From Rhizobium sp. 16-449-1b (GTDB taxonomy: Bacteria > Pseudomonadota > Alphaproteobacteria > Rhizobiales > Rhizobiaceae), in assembly GCF_017741935.1 (NCBI RefSeq), contig NZ_JAGHMH010000007.1, forward strand, positions 310,001 through 374,000: 64,000 nucleotides of DNA, written 5' to 3'. Each line of letters begins with the position of its first letter. Positions within the stretch are counted from its first letter, which is position 1. The position numbers and the translations under genes were made by a program. The notes beneath the pieces are model-generated. The model was not told the DNA's origin and made no database searches. It was given only the letters and a program-made list of their open reading frames with translations. Shown here one piece after another: positions 1-7,764 of the stretch.

Positions 1-182
1 TCTGGAAACTCGGCCTGATGATGGGCGTCTGCCAGTTCCTCGGCGCGCAGCTCGGTTCGCGGCTCGCCATGCGCATCGGCGCGAAGCTGATCAGGCCGCT
101 GCTGGTCATCGTCTGCATCGCGTTCACGATCAAGCTCCTGTCCGACCCAGCCAATCCGCTGCGCGTCTGGCTGGGCGTCTGA
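1..182 (+). CDS. TSUP (TauE/SafE) family permease, C-terminal fragment
   Basis: The reading frame is open from the window edge (first full codon at base 3) to a TGA at 180-182 and gives about 59 residues. It contains the Gly-rich stretch FLGAQLGSRLA followed by the hydrophobic helix LLVIVCIAFTIKLL, the typical last repeat and last membrane segment of TauE/SafE-type anion exporters. The N-terminal part lies outside the window, so substrate and start cannot be judged. It converges on the EamA gene with only three bases between the two stop codons. Confidence 0.6.
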   Translation, partial: WKLGLMMGVCQFLGAQLGSRLAMRIGAKLIRPLLVIVCIAFTIKLLSDPANPLRVWLGV

Positions 183-185
183 GCC

Positions 186-611
186 TCAGAACAGCGCGAG
201 AAGCAGCGCTCCGCCGGCGATCAGACTGACGCCGAGCCAGTTCATCATGTTCAGCTTCTCGCCGAGGAAGACGACACCGAAGATGGCGACGAGGACGATC
301 GACAGCTTGTCGATCGGCGCGACGCGTGCGGCATCGCCTATCTTCAAGGCACGGAAATAGGCAAGCCACGACGCGCCCGTCGCAGCGCCCGAAAGGCACA
401 GAAACAGCCAGGTCTTCGACGAGATGCTGGAGAAGGGCTGCCATTGCCCGCTCGCCAGCACGATGGCGCTGATGATGACAAGAATGACGACGGTGCGGAT
501 CAGCGTCGCGAAATCGGAATTGACGCCGGCGACGCCGATCTTGGCGAAGATCGCCGTCAGCGCCGCGAAAGAGGCGGACAAGACCGCCCAGAAAACCCAA
601 CTCTGCGTCAT
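186..611 (-). CDS. EamA/DMT-family small membrane transporter, last gene of the cobalamin operon
   Basis: A 141-residue, strongly hydrophobic protein with about five membrane helices. It is a single EamA unit, half the length of the usual ten-helix EamA exporters, so it probably works as a dimer. The C-terminal part (residues about 95-135, ...DKLSIVLVAIFGVVFLGE...) matches the conserved EamA ending. The ATG overlaps the cobO stop codon by one base (TGATG at 613-609), so translation is coupled to cobO and the gene sits at the 3' end of the B12-riboswitch operon. EamA proteins are a broad family, and no substrate can be read from the sequence. The operon position hints at a corrinoid, precursor or cobalt-related role, which is inference only. 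Confidence 0.8.
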   Translation of the reverse strand: MTQSWVFWAVLSASFAALTAIFAKIGVAGVNSDFATLIRTVVILVIISAIVLASGQWQPFSSISSKTWLFLCLSGAATGASWLAYFRALKIGDAARVAPIDKLSIVLVAIFGVVFLGEKLNMMNWLGVSLIAGGALLLALF

Positions 612-1255
612 CAGAACTCCACGCCTGCCTGCCCCTTGATACCCGAGCGAAACGGATGCTTGATCAGCTCCATCTCCGTCACCAGATCGGCAATCTCGAT
701 CAGTTCATCCTTGGCATTGCGCCCGGTGAGAACGACGTGAGTCATATAGGGCTTTTCCGTCTTCAGGAACGCCACGACCTCGTTGATATCGATGTAATCG
801 TAGCGCAGCGCGATGTTGATCTCATCGAGCAACACCATAGAATTGCGCTCGTCGCGGATCAGCTCCTTCGCCTTTTCCCAGGCCGCACCGGCGGCCGCGA
901 CATCGCGCGCGCGGTCCTGCGTTTCCCAGGTAAAGCCCTCGCCCATCGTGTGGAACTGGCAGACATCGGAGAAATGCTTCTCGATCAGGTCGCGCTCGCC
1001 CGTCCACATCGCGCCCTTGATGAACTGCACGACGGCGGACGGCTTGCCATGCGCGATGTGGCGGAAGATCATCCCGAAGGCCGAAGACGACTTGCCCTTG
1101 CCCTTGCCGGTGTGGACGATGATCAGGCCCTTCTCGCCCGTCTTCGTCGCCATGATCTTGTCGCGCGCGGCTTTCTTCTTGGCCATCTTCTCGCTGTGGC
1201 GGACGTCGTCGTGGCCAGTGGCCTCCGTCGTGGTTTCGGTGGTTTCCTCAGTCAT
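611..1255 (-). CDS. cobO: Cob(I)yrinic acid a,c-diamide adenosyltransferase
   Basis: CobO (BtuR/CobA type) transfers the 5'-deoxyadenosyl group of ATP to the cobalt of reduced corrinoids, late in the aerobic B12 pathway, in the cytoplasm. The 214-residue protein has the family P-loop HTGKGKGKSSSAFG at about residues 48-61, the block LLDEINIALRYDYID and the segment VVLTGRNAKDELIEIADLVTEM. The frame opens upstream at a TTG (1276), but the ATG at 1255 is preferred: it has GGGGAAG upstream and starts one base after the cobN stop. The first 40 residues are Thr/Glu/Lys rich and probably disordered. Downstream it is coupled to the EamA gene. Confidence 0.93.
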   Translation of the reverse strand: MTEETTETTTEATGHDDVRHSEKMAKKKAARDKIMATKTGEKGLIIVHTGKGKGKSSSAFGMIFRHIAHGKPSAVVQFIKGAMWTGERDLIEKHFSDVCQFHTMGEGFTWETQDRARDVAAAGAAWEKAKELIRDERNSMVLLDEINIALRYDYIDINEVVAFLKTEKPYMTHVVLTGRNAKDELIEIADLVTEMELIKHPFRSGIKGQAGVEF

Positions 1256-1256
1256 G

Positions 1257-4200
1257 TCAAACTTCCCCGGATGCAATCTTCAATCGGTCGGCGGTGTCGA
1301 CACCGCCTGATCTGTCGTGTGTATTGTCTGCGGCAGCAAGATCGAACCGCGCCGAATTGCTGCGCGGCGTCCAGAGCCGCCGCTCGATCGCCTCCAACAG
1401 CCGCTCTCTCATCTCGTCGTAAGCGTGCGGATTCTTCTCGATCATGAAATCGCGCACGCGCTGATCGACCACGAAGGCCCGGTAGACCGCCTCGAAATGA
1501 TGGTTACCGACAGCGCCTGTCGTCGCGGCGAAGGCGAAGAGATAATCGACCGTGGCGGCAATCTCGAAGGCGCCCTTGTAGCCATGGCGCATGACGCCAT
1601 CGATCCACTTCGGATTGACGACGCGGCCGCGCACCACGCGGGCGATCTCTTCCTCCAGCGAGCGGATGACCGGCTTCTCCGGCATGGAGTGATCATTGTG
1701 GTAGATCGACGGCCGCGCACCGCCAAGCGTCTCCGCCGCCGCCGCCATGCCGCCCTCGAACTGGTAGTAATCGTCGCTGTCGAGCAGGTCGTGCTCGCGA
1801 TTGTCCTGGTTTTGCACCACAGCCTGGATGGAGCGCAGCCGCTCCTCGAACACGCCGCGCTCGGCCCGGCCCTCTTCGCCGGCGCCATAGGCATAGCTGC
1901 CCCAGACCAGATAGGCCTCAGCCAGATCGGCGCGCCGCTCCCAGCCCTTCTCGTCGATCAGCGCCTGCAGCCCGGCGCCGTAAGCCCCCGGCTTCGACCC
2001 GAAAATCCGATACCCCGCCCGCTTCTTGGCCTGCGCTTCGTCGAGCCCAGCCTCTTCAAGCCGTGCAGCCTCGCCCCGCATCCGCGCCGCGACCGGATTG
2101 TCTTCAGCATCCTCATCGAGCGCACCGACAGCCCGGACCGCCTTGTCGAACAGTGCGATCTGCTCTGGAAAGGCATCGCGGAAGAAGCCCGAAATGCGCA
2201 GCGTCACATCCACGCGCGGCCGCCTCAGCAGAGCCTGCGGAATGATCTCGTAGCCGGTGACGCGCCGCGAGGTCATGTCCCAGACTGGCTTAACGCCAAT
2301 CAGCGCCAGCGCCTGGGCGATATCGTCGCCGCCGGTGCGCATGTTCGACGTGCCCCAGGCCGTCAGCCCGAAGGACACCGGCCATTCGCCGTGATCCTGC
2401 ACATAGCGGCGCACCAGAAGCTCAGCCGATTTCTTGCCGAGTTCATAGGCCGCCGGCGTCGGCACCGCGCGGCTGTCCACCGAATAAAAGTTCCGCCCCG
2501 TCGGCAACACATCCGGCCGCCCGCGCGTCGGCGCGCCCGAGGGACCCGGAGGCACGAAGCGGCCGTCGAGGCCACGGAGCAGCCCTTCGATCTCGGCGTC
2601 GCCGCAGGCGAGGATGGCGGGTTTCAGGCGGGTTTCGATCTCGTCGAGGACGGCTCTGGTTTGGGACCAGAGGGTCGGGCATGGCAGTTCGCCGGACACG
2701 AATTTGGCGGCCAGCAGTTCAATGCGCTCTACGGTATCGCCCTGGGTGCGCCACGGGTCGGACGAGACGTCCGCGAGAATATCGGGGCGTGGACCAGTCC
2801 ATGCGGCGGCCATGTCGCAGTCGAGAGGGTCGAAGGTCGCGCTAGTGGGTGGGGTACCCCCCTCTGTCCTGCCGGGCATCTCCCCCACAGGTGGGGAGAT
2901 TGGCTGGGCGTGGCCGCTCGCTCCAACCTCGATTGTTTGGCTGATAGCAGGCCGCGAGTCGATCTCCCCCCTTGTGGGGGAGATGTCCGGCAGGACAGAG
3001 GGGGGTACCCCACCCACCAAGCTCTCCGCCACGTCACCATCACTCCCAAAAACATCCCCCGCAATCGCCCGCTGCAAACTCCGGTCACCACCCTCACCCA
3101 GCCCGCGCGGCACCCGCGCCAGCGCCACCGTCAGATCCGTCAGCAACCGCCCTTCCGGCGACACCCCAAACACATGCAGCCCGTCCCGGATCTGCATCTC
3201 CTTGAGATCACACAGATAGGCATCAAGCTTCTTCAGCGCCTCGCTCTCGCTCTCCCCCTTTGATATCCCCGCATCCTGATCGAGCCCGATATCGGCGACC
3301 AACTCAAGGATCTGCTTGCCCAGCAGCCGTATCCGTCGCGGATCGCCACCAGACGCCTCGTAATATTCGTCGACCAGCGCTTCGAGATCCTTCAACGGGC
3401 CGTAACTTTCGGCCCGCGTCAACGGCGGCGTCAGGTGGTCGATGATCACGGCGGCGGTGCGGCGCTTGGCCTGCGTTCCCTCGCCGGGATCGTTGACAAT
3501 GAAAGGATAGAGATGCGGCAACGGCCCGAGGATCGCCTCGGGATAGCAGCTATCCGACAACGCCAGCGCCTTGCCCGGCAGCCATTCGAGATTGCCGTGC
3601 TTGCCCATGTGGATCACCGCATGCGCATCGAACTGATGGCGCAGGAAGGCATAGAATGCCAGATAGCCATGCGGCGGCACGAGATCAGGCGAATGATAAC
3701 TTTCCTTCGGATCGATATTGTAACCACGCGCCGGCTGAATGCCGACGAGCACATCGCCGAAACGCGTGAACGGCAGCGCAAACGCGCCGTCCACGACATA
3801 GGGATCGGCCTCCGGCTCGCCCCAGCGAGCACCGATCTCATCTTGAATCTTTTTCGGAAGAGTTTCGAGGAAATCCCGGTAACGACTCACGGAAAGCGTC
3901 TCGCGGATGATCTTCCCATCACGCCCGGAATTGGTCGGCCCATCCATGATATGACGCATCAGCGCATCGCCATCCTCGGGGATGTCACCAACAGGATAAC
4001 CGGCCCTGCGCATCGCCTGTAGCACCTCGATCGTACCCGCAGGCGTATCCAGCCCGACGCCATTTCCGAGCCTGCCATCGCGGTTCGGATAGTTCGCCAT
4101 CACAAGCGCCACCCGCCGCTCCGCCGGCTCTGCCTGCCGCAGCCGCGCCCAGTTGGCGGCCAGCCGCGCGGTGTAGCGCATCCGCCCCGCATCCGGCTCG

Positions 4201-5432
4201 CTGGCAACGATATTGGCCTCGACCAGCGCATCATAGCGCGCCGCCGACTTGAACGAGACCGCACGGGAGAGAACCCGGCCATCAACTTCGGGCAACGCCA
4301 CGTTCATGCCGAGATCACGCGCCGAAAGCCCTTGCGAAGAGTTTTCCCATGCTTCTTTCGAGGAAGCGGAAAAGATCGCCTGCAGCACGACGGCATCGCT
4401 GGCTTCCAGCACCGTCGGCTGCCGCTCCGCACCCGGCGCCGAGACGGCGAAGCCTGTCGTGTTGATGACGACATCGGGCTTGGTGGCTGCGAAGACGCTT
4501 TCCAGGATACCTTTGGAGACGGGGTCCTTGAGACTATAGGCGAAGACCGGGAGCGGCCGGATGCCTTGAGCGATCAACGCCTCGATCAGCGCCTCGACGG
4601 GGCGGGTTTCGCCGCTTTGCACGAGGGCGCGGTAGAAGGAGATGGCGATGGTGGGGGTGTTAGTCGCGACTAACCTCTCGCCCATATCACCCCCCTCTGT
4701 CCTGCCGGACATCTCCCCCACAAGGGGGGAGATCGACTTGTGGCTATCGCCCAGCCAAACATTTGAGGTCGGAGCGAGCGGGCGCTCCCAGCCAATCTCC
4801 CCACCTGTGGGGGAGATGTCCGGCAGGACAGATGGGGGTACACCACCCGCCGACAGCGCCCGCCACTCGTCAACCCCAACAACACCCCGCCCCGGCCACC
4901 AGATCCCAGCCTTCATCAAAGGCGCTGCCGCCTCCGGCTTCTCAGCCCCTGACAGCATCGCCTCGGCATAATCGAGAAACGCATGCGTATTCGCATCACC
5001 CCCCTCAATCAGATAGGCCCAGAGCGCATTCAGGTCCTCAAGCGGCACATTCGAAAACGGCGTCAACCCTGCATCCGGCTTCGAATCCCCCGGCAGCACC
5101 GCGATCAGCGCTCCATGCCGCGCGGCAGCCGCATGCAGCGCCTCCAGCGCGTAATGGAAATAGCTGGCGCCCCCCAGCGCTCTGACGATGATCAGCTTCG
5201 CATGCCTCGCCGTGCGCTCGACATAGGCATCGACGGACATCGGATGCTTGAGGCTCATCAGGCTGGCGATGCGCAGCGACCGTCCCCCACCTCGCTGACG
5301 ATGCGCGGCTGCTACCGCCGCCAGTTCGGTGTCGGCAGCGGAGAGAAACAGGATGTCGCCGGGCGACTGACCGAGGTCGATTGCCTCCTCGCCGTCGCTG
5401 ATCGTTCCCTGCTGGGCTAGGAGAAGGTGCAT
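1257..5432 (-). CDS. cobN: Cobaltochelatase subunit CobN, with two in-frame repeat insertions
   Basis: CobN is the large, substrate-binding subunit of the ATP-dependent aerobic cobaltochelatase (CobNST) that inserts cobalt into hydrogenobyrinic acid a,c-diamide. The 1391-residue product shows the CobN/magnesium-chelatase H signature regions, for example VIHMGKHGNLEWLPGKALAL near residue 605 and FVVDQRVRDFMIEKNPHAYD near the C-terminus. It is about 110 residues longer than I would expect for the family. The excess is explained by two peptide inserts (about residues 195-248 and 806-863) encoded by palindromic repeats, each beginning PPSVLPDISP and ending GRTEGG. The frame stays open through both. 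Start: ATG with AAGG seven bases upstream, nine bases after the cobW stop. cobS and cobT are not in this window. Confidence 0.95.
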   Translation of the reverse strand: MHLLLAQQGTISDGEEAIDLGQSPGDILFLSAADTELAAVAAAHRQRGGGRSLRIASLMSLKHPMSVDAYVERTARHAKLIIVRALGGASYFHYALEALHAAAARHGALIAVLPGDSKPDAGLTPFSNVPLEDLNALWAYLIEGGDANTHAFLDYAEAMLSGAEKPEAAAPLMKAGIWWPGRGVVGVDEWRALSAGGVPPSVLPDISPTGGEIGWERPLAPTSNVWLGDSHKSISPLVGEMSGRTEGGDMGERLVATNTPTIAISFYRALVQSGETRPVEALIEALIAQGIRPLPVFAYSLKDPVSKGILESVFAATKPDVVINTTGFAVSAPGAERQPTVLEASDAVVLQAIFSASSKEAWENSSQGLSARDLGMNVALPEVDGRVLSRAVSFKSAARYDALVEANIVASEPDAGRMRYTARLAANWARLRQAEPAERRVALVMANYPNRDGRLGNGVGLDTPAGTIEVLQAMRRAGYPVGDIPEDGDALMRHIMDGPTNSGRDGKIIRETLSVSRYRDFLETLPKKIQDEIGARWGEPEADPYVVDGAFALPFTRFGDVLVGIQPARGYNIDPKESYHSPDLVPPHGYLAFYAFLRHQFDAHAVIHMGKHGNLEWLPGKALALSDSCYPEAILGPLPHLYPFIVNDPGEGTQAKRRTAAVIIDHLTPPLTRAESYGPLKDLEALVDEYYEASGGDPRRIRLLGKQILELVADIGLDQDAGISKGESESEALKKLDAYLCDLKEMQIRDGLHVFGVSPEGRLLTDLTVALARVPRGLGEGGDRSLQRAIAGDVFGSDGDVAESLVGGVPPSVLPDISPTRGEIDSRPAISQTIEVGASGHAQPISPPVGEMPGRTEGGTPPTSATFDPLDCDMAAAWTGPRPDILADVSSDPWRTQGDTVERIELLAAKFVSGELPCPTLWSQTRAVLDEIETRLKPAILACGDAEIEGLLRGLDGRFVPPGPSGAPTRGRPDVLPTGRNFYSVDSRAVPTPAAYELGKKSAELLVRRYVQDHGEWPVSFGLTAWGTSNMRTGGDDIAQALALIGVKPVWDMTSRRVTGYEIIPQALLRRPRVDVTLRISGFFRDAFPEQIALFDKAVRAVGALDEDAEDNPVAARMRGEAARLEEAGLDEAQAKKRAGYRIFGSKPGAYGAGLQALIDEKGWERRADLAEAYLVWGSYAYGAGEEGRAERGVFEERLRSIQAVVQNQDNREHDLLDSDDYYQFEGGMAAAAETLGGARPSIYHNDHSMPEKPVIRSLEEEIARVVRGRVVNPKWIDGVMRHGYKGAFEIAATVDYLFAFAATTGAVGNHHFEAVYRAFVVDQRVRDFMIEKNPHAYDEMRERLLEAIERRLWTPRSNSARFDLAAADNTHDRSGGVDTADRLKIASGEV
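2845..3017. repeat. Palindromic repeat element inside cobN (copy A)
   Basis: About 173 bp with long terminal inverted repeats. The first ~45 bases (gtgggtggggtacccccc... onward) are nearly the reverse complement of the last ~45 (...ggggggtaccccacccac), around a non-palindromic core of about 80 bp. Copy B at 4690-4848 has the same ends and a recognisably similar core in the opposite orientation. Translated in the cobN frame it adds PPSVLPDISPTRGEI, a variable core, then ISPPVGEMPGRTEGG. The type resembles the intergenic mosaic/palindromic repeats described in Rhizobium, but the exact family name cannot be assigned without a search. Confidence 0.9.
4690..4848. repeat. Palindromic repeat element inside cobN (copy B)
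   Basis: About 159 bp with the same terminal inverted repeats as the copy at 2845-3017 (cccccctctgtcctgccgg at the left, its complement at the right). The core, read on the plus strand, matches the reverse complement of the copy A core (both contain gaggtcggagcgagcg or a close variant). So the two copies lie in opposite orientation, yet both are read in frame as cobN protein. The outermost bases (the gtgggtggggt arm of copy A) are missing or degraded on the left side here. Confidence 0.9.
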
Positions 5433-5441
5433 CGTCTTGCC

Positions 5442-6491
5442 TTATGCGAGCGCCGAAATCGCCTGACGCACCGCCCCCTCATCCATTTCGTGCAACCCGA
5501 TCACCACCAGCCGCGTGCCACGCGCCTCGCCAGCAGCCCAGGCGCGGTCAAAATAATGGTCGATACGGCTACCGACAGCCTGCAACTGCAGGCGCATCGG
5601 CTTGCCGGGAACGTCGACGAAACCCTTGAGGCGCAGAACGTCGTGCTCGGCGATGATACCCTTCAGGCTCTCGACGAAGGCGGCCGGATCGGCGATCGGT
5701 CCGAGCTCTACCACGAAGCTATCGAACTCGTCGTGATCGTGCGGCGTGCCGTCCTCATGCTCAAGTTCGTGATGAGACTTGCGGTTGCCGATATCCTCCT
5801 CGGTGCCGATGCCAAGGCCGAGCAGAACGCTTGCCGGCACCTCGCCGTTTTTCGCCTCGATCATCGCGGGCTTGCGCGCCGTGCGCGAGGCAACCTCGTC
5901 GCGGACACGGGCAAGGCCGGCGCCGTCTATCAGGTCGGTCTTGTTGAGCACGATCAGGTCGGCGCAGGTGAGTTGGTCCTCGAAGAGTTCCTCGATCGGG
6001 CTCTCGTGATCCAGCGTTTCGTCCTCGACGCGGCGGGCGTCGACGGCATCGTGATCGTCGGCGAAGCGGCCGGCTGCGACGGCGGCGCTGTCGACCACGG
6101 TGATCACGCCATCGACGGTTACCTGCGTGCGGATGTCAGGCCAGTTGAAGGCGGCGACCAGCGGCTGCGGCAAGGCAAGGCCCGAGGTTTCGATGACGAT
6201 ATGATCAGGCCGGTTCTCACGCTCCAGGAGCTTGCTCATGGTCGGGATGAAATCGTCGGCCACCGTGCAGCAGATGCAGCCATTGGTGAGCTCGATGATA
6301 TCGTCCTCGGTGCAATTCTCAGCGCCGCAGCCCTTCAGCACTTCGCCGTCGACGCCAAGGTCGCCGAACTCGTTGATGATGAGCGCGATCTTCTTGCCGC
6401 CCGCATTTGTCAACAGGTTGCGGATCATCGTCGTCTTGCCGGCGCCGAGGAAGCCGGTGATCACGGTGGCGGGGATCTTCTGCTGGTTCAT
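5442..6491 (-). CDS. cobW: CobW-type GTP-binding metal chaperone
   Basis: CobW proteins are GTPases of the COG0523 family. In aerobic B12 pathways they are thought to deliver cobalt to the CobNST chelatase. The 349-residue protein has the Walker A motif GFLGAGKTTM near the N-terminus, the metal-binding motif GCICCTVADD, the LNKTDLI guanine-specificity motif and a His-rich stretch (HHELEHEDGTPHDHDEFD) after residue 220. The ATG at 6491 is preferred over an upstream in-frame TTG because GAAGGG lies eight bases before it. It starts five bases after the cobP stop and ends nine bases before cobN. Confidence 0.94.
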   Translation of the reverse strand: MNQQKIPATVITGFLGAGKTTMIRNLLTNAGGKKIALIINEFGDLGVDGEVLKGCGAENCTEDDIIELTNGCICCTVADDFIPTMSKLLERENRPDHIVIETSGLALPQPLVAAFNWPDIRTQVTVDGVITVVDSAAVAAGRFADDHDAVDARRVEDETLDHESPIEELFEDQLTCADLIVLNKTDLIDGAGLARVRDEVASRTARKPAMIEAKNGEVPASVLLGLGIGTEEDIGNRKSHHELEHEDGTPHDHDEFDSFVVELGPIADPAAFVESLKGIIAEHDVLRLKGFVDVPGKPMRLQLQAVGSRIDHYFDRAWAAGEARGTRLVVIGLHEMDEGAVRQAISALA

Positions 6492-6495
6492 CAAT

Positions 6496-7014
6496 TCAAC
6501 CCTTCATTTTCAGCGGCAGTCCCGCCGCGATAAAATACACATTCGCGGCGGCCGCCGCGATCATCTGGTGCAGCCGGCCTGCATGGTCGCGAAATTCGCG
6601 GGCCATGCGGTTCTCGGGCACGATGCCGAGGCCGACTTCATTGGAAACGATGACGAGGCGAGCTTTGGCCCTCGGCAGATAGGCAGAAAGTGCCGCGAAT
6701 TCCGCGGCCACGTCGCGCTCCTCCATCATCAGATTGGTGACCCACAACGTCAGGCAATCGACAAGCACCGCCCGCCCCTCACCGTCGATGGCGGCAAGCT
6801 GGCCTGCGAGATCGAGCGGTTCTTCATGGGTGGTCCAGAGATCACCGCGATCGGCCTTGTGCTGGTCGATCCGCGCGCGCATCTCCTCGTCCCAGGCGCG
6901 GCCGGTGGCGATGTAATGGCGCTCGAGACCGCTGTCGATGACCAGCTGCTCGGCAAAACGCGACTTGCCGGAGCGGGCGCCGCCTAAAACAAGCGTGGAG
7001 GATCCGGTCGTCAT
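6496..7014 (-). CDS. cobP: Bifunctional adenosylcobinamide kinase / adenosylcobinamide-phosphate guanylyltransferase
   Basis: CobP (CobU in enterics) phosphorylates adenosylcobinamide and transfers GMP to it, so that the lower ligand can be attached in the next step. The 172-residue protein matches the family length. It has the P-loop LGGARSGKS at residues 10-18, the [20 protein letters not shown] segment that carries the guanylylated His region, and [21 protein letters not shown]. Its ATG overlaps the stop of a 22-codon leader ORF (ATGA at 7014-7011). It is the first recognisable enzyme gene downstream of the B12 riboswitch. Confidence 0.95.
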   Translation of the reverse strand: MTTGSSTLVLGGARSGKSRFAEQLVIDSGLERHYIATGRAWDEEMRARIDQHKADRGDLWTTHEEPLDLAGQLAAIDGEGRAVLVDCLTLWVTNLMMEERDVAAEFAALSAYLPRAKARLVIVSNEVGLGIVPENRMAREFRDHAGRLHQMIAAAAANVYFIAAGLPLKMKG

Positions 7015-7079
7015 GCGTGGACGACTTCACAGGAGCGCGTCCGGCCTGGCGCCGACGCCAAAATCTCATTGTCTGCCAT
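7011..7079 (-). CDS. 22-residue leader ORF translationally coupled to cobP
   Basis: A short [14 protein letters not shown]... ending CEVVHA, 22 codons plus stop. It begins at an ATG with a strong Shine-Dalgarno GGAGG (7085-7081 on the minus strand) five bases upstream, and its TGA overlaps the cobP ATG as ATGA. No comparably good ribosome site of its own is visible for cobP, so cobP translation probably depends on ribosomes finishing this ORF. It lies directly behind the riboswitch expression platform. I do not recognise the peptide as a known protein. It may be a coding leader or a coupling device rather than a functional product. Confidence 0.65.
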   Translation of the reverse strand: MADNEILASAPGRTRSCEVVHA

Positions 7080-7100
7080 GACAACCTCCGTGCTGGCATT

Positions 7101-7133
7101 GGGCGCACTTGCCCAGGGGTGGGCTTTGCGCCC
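7101..7133 (-). promoter_or_regulatory. Hairpin between B12 box and leader-ORF ribosome site (expression platform)
   Basis: On the minus strand GGGCGCA pairs with TGCGCCC and, inside, GCCCA pairs with TGGGC around a CCCC loop. A further CGTGC (7139-7135) can pair with the GCACG just before GGAGG, which would put the ribosome site at the foot of one long stem. There is no U-tract, so control is more likely at translation initiation than at termination. Pairings were read by eye. Confidence 0.6.
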
Positions 7134-7142
7134 GGCACGATT

Positions 7143-7482
7143 GGCAGGTCTCCTGGCTCGCGGGTCCAGGCGACGATCGGGATGGCCACGCAGGCCATCC
7201 CGATCGTGCCATCGGTTCTTCCTCGCCTTCCCGGCTGCAATCATGAAAAGGCGGACGATTCGTAGATTTAGAGGCGTCCAACCCCGGTTGATCATGGCTT
7301 GCATTGCCAGTGGCTTTTCCGCCGTCTTCAGTCCCTCGCCCGCCTGCACCACGCAGGCAGCCGGCTTGAGAGCATCCGACGCCGGACGGAAGACCCTGAC
7401 CGCTCTACAGTCGCGGGGTCGGCTGTGATGAAGGCGCCCTGGTTGGGTCCACCCCGTCACATTCCCTTTTCATCCGCACCGC
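7143..7482 (-). promoter_or_regulatory. Cobalamin (B12) riboswitch
   Basis: The minus strand carries the conserved blocks of the AdoCbl riboswitch in order: GGTGCGG...AAAAGGGAA (7480-7462), CCCCGCGACTGTAG around 7420-7407, GCCACTGGC around 7314-7306, GGGAAGG near 7233, and the B12 box AGCCAGGAGACCTGCC at 7158-7143. It is long (about 340 nt), with an extended segment between GCCACTGGC and GGGAAGG. A perfect 13-bp hairpin (arms GATCGGGATGGCC) sits just before the B12 box. It controls cobP-cobW-cobN-cobO-eamA, expected to be repressed when B12 is abundant. Confidence 0.93.
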
Positions 7483-7516
7483 TTTTGGCGATCCGGAACC
7501 ATCCGTTATCGATCCA

Positions 7517-7545
7517 TGGTTAGGCAAGCGCGCCTGCGAAGTCAA
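7517..7545 (-). promoter_or_regulatory. Probable promoter of the cobalamin operon
   Basis: On the minus strand TTGACT (7545-7540), a 17-bp spacer, and TAACCA (7522-7517). This places the transcript start near 7510, about 30 bases before the first conserved riboswitch block. A FixK/FNR-type box lies upstream at 7575-7588, centred about 71 bp before that start. Confidence 0.5.
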
Positions 7546-7574
7546 TCGACCGGCAATCGCGGCCACCAGCCAAA

Positions 7575-7588
7575 TTGACAGATATCAA
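7575..7588. promoter_or_regulatory. FixK/FNR-type box TTGAC-AGAT-ATCAA
   Basis: The sequence fits the rhizobial FixK/FNR consensus TTGAY-N4-RTCAA. It lies between the divergent cobalamin operon and the CLC gene, about 71 bp upstream of the proposed cob transcript start and 177 bp upstream of the CLC start codon. Either side could be the target. Confidence 0.5.
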
Positions 7589-7764
7589 GCCTCAAGACGA
7601 TCATCTCTACCAGATTTATCGTCTATTATCAGAGACTTAATGTCATAAAAACTTGTTGCGTCAGCCGGGTTTTTGCCGCATTTGCAGCGCATGCGGCGCA
7701 GCACCGCAAATGTCCCCTCCTTCGCCACCCTTGAACGGGCTTTCGCCCGCCTAGTTTCCCCATC

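Noticed and set aside
1317..3263. Long plus-strand open frame (648 codons) opposite cobN
   Set aside because: Antisense shadow of a well-supported gene in GC-rich DNA; the product is His/Arg-rich low-complexity sequence with no recognisable domain.
2845..4848. CRISPR array or transposon for the cobN repeats
   Set aside because: Only two copies, about 1.7 kb apart, inverted to each other, with no spacers, no cas genes and no transposase.
1257..5432. cobN as a disrupted pseudogene
   Set aside because: The frame is open through both inserts and conserved blocks continue on both sides; nothing indicates inactivation.
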